A stretch of DNA of 8,131 nucleotides. Source: Anaerolineales bacterium (GTDB lineage: Bacteria; Chloroflexota; Anaerolineae; 4572-78; NAK82). The notes beneath the pieces are model-generated. The model saw nothing but the letters and a program-made list of their open reading frames with translations. It did not search any database and had not been told where the DNA came from. This document shows, one piece after another, positions 5,160 to 8,131 of the stretch (position 1 is its first letter; each line of letters opens with the position of its first letter). The DNA lies in contig JAHELX010000257.1 in NCBI GenBank assembly GCA_024643945.1, forward strand, positions 1 to 8,131, read 5' to 3'. Both the position numbers and the translations under genes were made by a program.

Positions 5160-7557
5160 TGACAATGCAAAAGAGTATGTCATCACCCGGCCCGATACCC
5201 CCCTCTCGTGGAGCAATTATTTGGGTTCTACCGAGTACGGGGCCATCATCACCAACAACGCTGGAGGCTATGGCTTCTACCAATCGGGGGCGCGCGGGCG
5301 TTTCATGCGCCTGCGTTTCAACAGCGTGCCGATGGACCAGCCGGGACGCTACTTCTACCTGCGCGACCGCGAGAGCGGCGACTACTGGTCGGCCTCCTGG
5401 CAGCCGGTGGGTAAACCGCTCGATCAGTATCAGTCCACCTGCCGACACGGAACAGCGTATACCATTTTCGAATCGCGCTATGCGGGGATCGCCACCGAGG
5501 CCACTTACTATATCCCTCTAGGACAAACCTTTGAGTACTGGCGCATAAAAGTCACTAACGACAGCGACCGCCCGCGCCAGATCTCGGTCTTTACCTTCTG
5601 CGAATTCACTAACCAATGGGACACCTACCAGGATCGGGTCAATCTGCAATATTCGCTCTTCATCGTGCGCGGTGAATTGTATCCCGAGGGCTCGAAGGGA
5701 CTGACCGATGGTTTGCTGCGGATCGCGATTCAGGACAACCTGACGCCCGAGTCAGAGAGGTTCTTCATCCACGATATTGCCCGCCACTCCTGGATGGCGC
5801 TGGTTGGCGCACCGCTGGATGGGTACGACACCAGCCGCGACGCTTTCCTTGGGCCTTACCGGAGTTACCACAATCCACTGGTGGTCGAACAAGGCCAATG
5901 CACCAACAGCAACGCCTACGGCGATAACGCCTGCGGCAGCCTGCAAACCAACCTGACCCTGCAGCCGGGTGAGAGCCGCCAAGTGCTCGTTATGCTGGGG
6001 CTCGGAGATGCCCGCTCGGTGGGCAAACGCACGGTGACTGAGTTTGGCTCGCTGGAGCGGGCCGAGGTCGAACTGCAAAAGCTGAAAGACAACTGGCATG
6101 CCAGGTTGGGCAGTCTGGTGGTGGAAACGCCAGACGAAGAGCTGAACCATACGGTGAACGTGTGGGGTCTCTACAACTGCCTGATCACCTTCGCCTGGTC
6201 GCGGGCCGCCAGCCTGGTCTACAACGGGGAGCGCGACGGACTGGGCTTCCGCGACTCGGTGCAGGACCTTCTGGGGGTGACGGCCGCCATCCCCGAAGAA
6301 GCCCAGGCACGCCTGGAATTGCTGCTCACCGGCCAGTTGTCCAACGGCGGGGCCAAGCCTATCGTCAAGCCATTCGAGCATCGCCCCGGCCACGAAACGC
6401 CCCCTGACCCCGAAGAGTATCGCTCCGACGACTGTCTCTGGTTCTTCAATACCATCCCGGCCTACGTGGGTGAAACCGGTGACCTGGAGTTCTACAACAA
6501 GGTGCTGCCCTATGCCGACCAGGGCGAAGCCACCGTTTTCGGCCACCTGCGCCGCGCCCTGGAGTTTAACCTGGAGCGCACCGGCAAGCATGGCCTGCCC
6601 TGCGGCCTGGCCGCCGACTGGAACGACTGCCTGCGGCTCGGTTACTACGGTGAAAGCCTGTTTGTCGCCTTCCAGTTGCGGCTGGGTCTGACAGTCTATG
6701 CCGAGATCGCCGGGCGCCTGGGCAAACCGGAGGAAGCCGCCTGGGCGCTGGCCCAACGCGAAACCCTGGATGCCAGCATCCAGGCCTGCGCCTGGGACGG
6801 GGACTGGTTCATCTGGGCCATCGGCGAGGACGGCACCGTCTACGGCACGCACCAATACGAGGAAGGGCAGGTCTACCTGAACACCCAGCTCTGGGCGGTG
6901 ATCAGCGGCGCAGCCACGCCCGAACAGGCTTCCCGCTGCATGGAGACCGTCCAGGAGCGCCTGGCCACACCGTATGGGCTGATGCTTTGCGCTCCGCCTT
7001 TTGTCAAGACGCCGATCGACGTGATGCGCGCTGTGGTTTTCAACCCCGGCATCAAAGAGAATGCCGGCATTTTCAACCATACCCAGGGTTGGGGAGTGAT
7101 GGCCGAGTGCATTTTGGGTAATGGCGACCGGGCCTACGAGTATTACCGCGCCTCCATGCCGGCTGCCTACAACGACCGTGCCGAAATCCGCCAGATTGAG
7201 CCTTATGTGCAAGGGCAGACGACTTACTCGATCTATTCGCCCCGTCCCGGAAATACGCGCACTTCGTGGCTGACCGGCGCGGCGGCCTGGGCCTACTTCA
7301 GCGCCACGCAGTACATCGTGGGGCTGCGCCCTGAGATAGACGGTCTGCGCATTGACCCGTGCATCCCCAGCACCTGGCAGGGATTCAAGGCCACGCGCCG
7401 TTTCCGCGGCCGGACGATCCAGATTGAGGTCAAGAACCCGGATAGTGTTTGCCACGGCGTCAAGTCTCTGAGCCTGAATGGCGAAACGCTGACCGGCAAC
7501 TTAGTCCCTGCGGACAGGCTCGAAGGGCATAATCGGGTAGAAGTCGTGTTGGGATAG
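5140..7557 (+). CDS. GH94 glycoside phosphorylase (cellobiose / N,N'-diacetylchitobiose phosphorylase-like)
   Basis: A cytoplasmic 805-residue enzyme of family GH94 (former glycosyltransferase 36), which splits a beta-linked disaccharide with inorganic phosphate, inverting to an alpha-sugar-1-phosphate plus free sugar. Length matches the family (about 800-820). The N-terminus MQYGYFDDNAKEYVITRPDTP opens the beta-sandwich domain. The helical barrel follows, with GLGFRDSVQD (367-376) and the catalytic acid D493 in DWNDCLRLG (493-501). Likely phosphate-site residues are H647 in IFNH and T712-G713 in WLTGAAAW. The C-terminal sandwich contains DPCIPSTWQGF. No signal peptide or frameshift is seen. 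The segment VEQGQCTNS...NACGSL recalls chitobiose phosphorylases more than classic cellobiose phosphorylases, but this is from memory and specificity stays open. The start was chosen at ATG 5140, which overlaps the previous gene by 20 bases. Composition is unusual: sample lines 5281-5340 and 6541-6600 have 40 and 43 G/C of 60, against about 22-30 of 60 in sampled lines of neighbours. No sugar transporter or other glycosidase is nearby. Confidence 0.93.
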   Translation: MQYGYFDDNAKEYVITRPDTPLSWSNYLGSTEYGAIITNNAGGYGFYQSGARGRFMRLRFNSVPMDQPGRYFYLRDRESGDYWSASWQPVGKPLDQYQSTCRHGTAYTIFESRYAGIATEATYYIPLGQTFEYWRIKVTNDSDRPRQISVFTFCEFTNQWDTYQDRVNLQYSLFIVRGELYPEGSKGLTDGLLRIAIQDNLTPESERFFIHDIARHSWMALVGAPLDGYDTSRDAFLGPYRSYHNPLVVEQGQCTNSNAYGDNACGSLQTNLTLQPGESRQVLVMLGLGDARSVGKRTVTEFGSLERAEVELQKLKDNWHARLGSLVVETPDEELNHTVNVWGLYNCLITFAWSRAASLVYNGERDGLGFRDSVQDLLGVTAAIPEEAQARLELLLTGQLSNGGAKPIVKPFEHRPGHETPPDPEEYRSDDCLWFFNTIPAYVGETGDLEFYNKVLPYADQGEATVFGHLRRALEFNLERTGKHGLPCGLAADWNDCLRLGYYGESLFVAFQLRLGLTVYAEIAGRLGKPEEAAWALAQRETLDASIQACAWDGDWFIWAIGEDGTVYGTHQYEEGQVYLNTQLWAVISGAATPEQASRCMETVQERLATPYGLMLCAPPFVKTPIDVMRAVVFNPGIKENAGIFNHTQGWGVMAECILGNGDRAYEYYRASMPAAYNDRAEIRQIEPYVQGQTTYSIYSPRPGNTRTSWLTGAAAWAYFSATQYIVGLRPEIDGLRIDPCIPSTWQGFKATRRFRGRTIQIEVKNPDSVCHGVKSLSLNGETLTGNLVPADRLEGHNRVEVVLG

Positions 7558-7596
7558 GAATCTGCAGATCAATTTAAGGTACTACGCAGTCTGTAC

Positions 7597-7601
7597 GGGA
7601 G
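7597..7601 (+). promoter_or_regulatory. Ribosome binding site of the FAD oxidoreductase gene
   Basis: GGGAG lies six bases before the ATG at 7608 and selects it over the out-of-frame ATG at 7612. The 50-base gap after GH94 has no terminator, so read-through from the GH94 gene is possible. A 10-base palindrome ATCTGCAGAT (7560-7569) begins three bases after the GH94 stop; its meaning is unknown. Confidence 0.6.
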
Positions 7602-7607
7602 TTATCC

Positions 7608-8131
7608 ATGAATGAAAAGAAAGCACAATTGATGGAGATCGTCGGAAAAGCAAGTGCTTTTGATAATCCTGAAATAGGCGAACCATTTTCACTGGATCAC
7701 AGCCTGATTCCGCCGATGAAACCCTGCTTCATGGTCAAGCCGAAGAATGTGGATGAGGTGCAAAAGATCGTTCTTTGGGCGAACCAGACGCAGACGCCGC
7801 TCGTGCCGGTGAGTTCAGGCGGGCCACATTTCCGCGGTGATACAGTTCCTACCACCCCCGAGTCCGTCATCATTGACTTGAGCGGGATGAAGCGAATCCT
7901 GAAAATTGACCGGAGGAACAGGCTGGCTGTGATTGAGCCAGGGGTAACGTACAGCCAGCTTCAGCCCGAGCTTCAGAAAGAAGGCTTGCGAATGGCGATG
8001 CCGCTTCTACCTCGGAGCAATAAATCGGTAATAGCCAGTCTCCTGGAAAGAGAACCCGTGATGTCTCCCAAGTATCAGTGGAATTTGCTCGAACCGCTGC
8101 GAAGCCTGGAGATCGTGTGGGGCAATGGGGA
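7608..8131 (+). CDS. GlcD/PCMH-type FAD-binding oxidoreductase, N-terminal part (3' end outside window)
   Basis: The first 174 codons of a gene that runs off the right edge. The product fits the FAD_binding_4 / PCMH fold of glycolate oxidase GlcD, D-lactate dehydrogenase and p-cresol methylhydroxylase relatives, in which FAD sits in a two-lobed N-terminal domain. Visible marks are the entry segment FMVKPKNVDEVQKIVLWANQ (41-60), the nucleotide loop VPVSSGGPHFRGD (66-78), IIDLSGMKRILKID (88-101), the PGVTYSQL turn (111-118), and SVIASLLEREPVMSPKYQW (140-158), which stands where GlcD proteins have a GG-rich loop. There is no signal peptide, so the location is cytoplasmic or peripheral to the membrane. 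The substrate-binding C-terminal domain is absent, so the substrate (2-hydroxy acid, aromatic alcohol or other) cannot be assigned. Composition returns to moderate GC, like the genes before GH94. The start is ATG with GGGAG six bases upstream. Confidence 0.88.
   Translation, partial: MNEKKAQLMEIVGKASAFDNPEIGEPFSLDHSLIPPMKPCFMVKPKNVDEVQKIVLWANQTQTPLVPVSSGGPHFRGDTVPTTPESVIIDLSGMKRILKIDRRNRLAVIEPGVTYSQLQPELQKEGLRMAMPLLPRSNKSVIASLLEREPVMSPKYQWNLLEPLRSLEIVWGNG

Noticed and set aside
5752..7455. Very long open frame of 567 codons on the - strand inside the GH94 gene
   Set aside because: It lies antisense to an intact GH94 gene with conserved catalytic motifs. Its translation is low in recognisable motifs and rich in G, A, V, R and Q, as expected from the complementary strand of GC-rich coding DNA.

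Overview
The window carries a run of genes all on the + strand, with both edges inside genes. It reads as a bacterial chromosome fragment of moderate GC. The gene families suggest an anaerobe: a C_GCAxxG-type redox protein and a GlcD-like FAD oxidoreductase sit beside a branched-chain amino acid type (HAAT) ABC transporter. Chloroflexota or Desulfobacterota would fit, but nothing here fixes the taxon.

Positions 2-4325 hold a complete five-part Liv-type importer: the C-terminal part of the periplasmic binding protein (2-655), two permeases livH (905-1774) and livM (1779-2765), and two ATPases livG (2897-3616) and livF (3621-4325). H/M and G/F are tight pairs with 4-base gaps. The two longer spacers (656-904 and 2766-2896) contain inverted repeats, including a terminator-like hairpin between livM and livG. 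These could set different expression levels for binding protein, permeases and ATPases. The substrate cannot be read from the sequence; this family moves amino acids, amides, urea, short carboxylates and aromatic acids.

Positions 4326-4502 separate the transporter from the next genes. They hold a roughly 120-base element with long imperfect inverted repeats, flanked by a perfect 10-base direct repeat. This looks like a MITE or a paired REP-type element.

Positions 4503-8131 hold a small four-cysteine redox protein (4503-5159), an intact GH94 glycoside phosphorylase (5140-7557) whose start overlaps the previous stop by 20 bases, and the first 174 codons of a GlcD/PCMH-type FAD-binding oxidoreductase (from 7608). 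The GH94 gene is clearly richer in GC than its neighbours and has no obvious metabolic link to them, so it may be a transferred gene inserted between two redox genes. No stretch longer than 300 bases lacks a gene, and no rRNA, tRNA, CRISPR array or transposase gene was seen. I found no clearly new multi-gene system. The best leads are the MITE-like element and the compositionally foreign GH94 gene.
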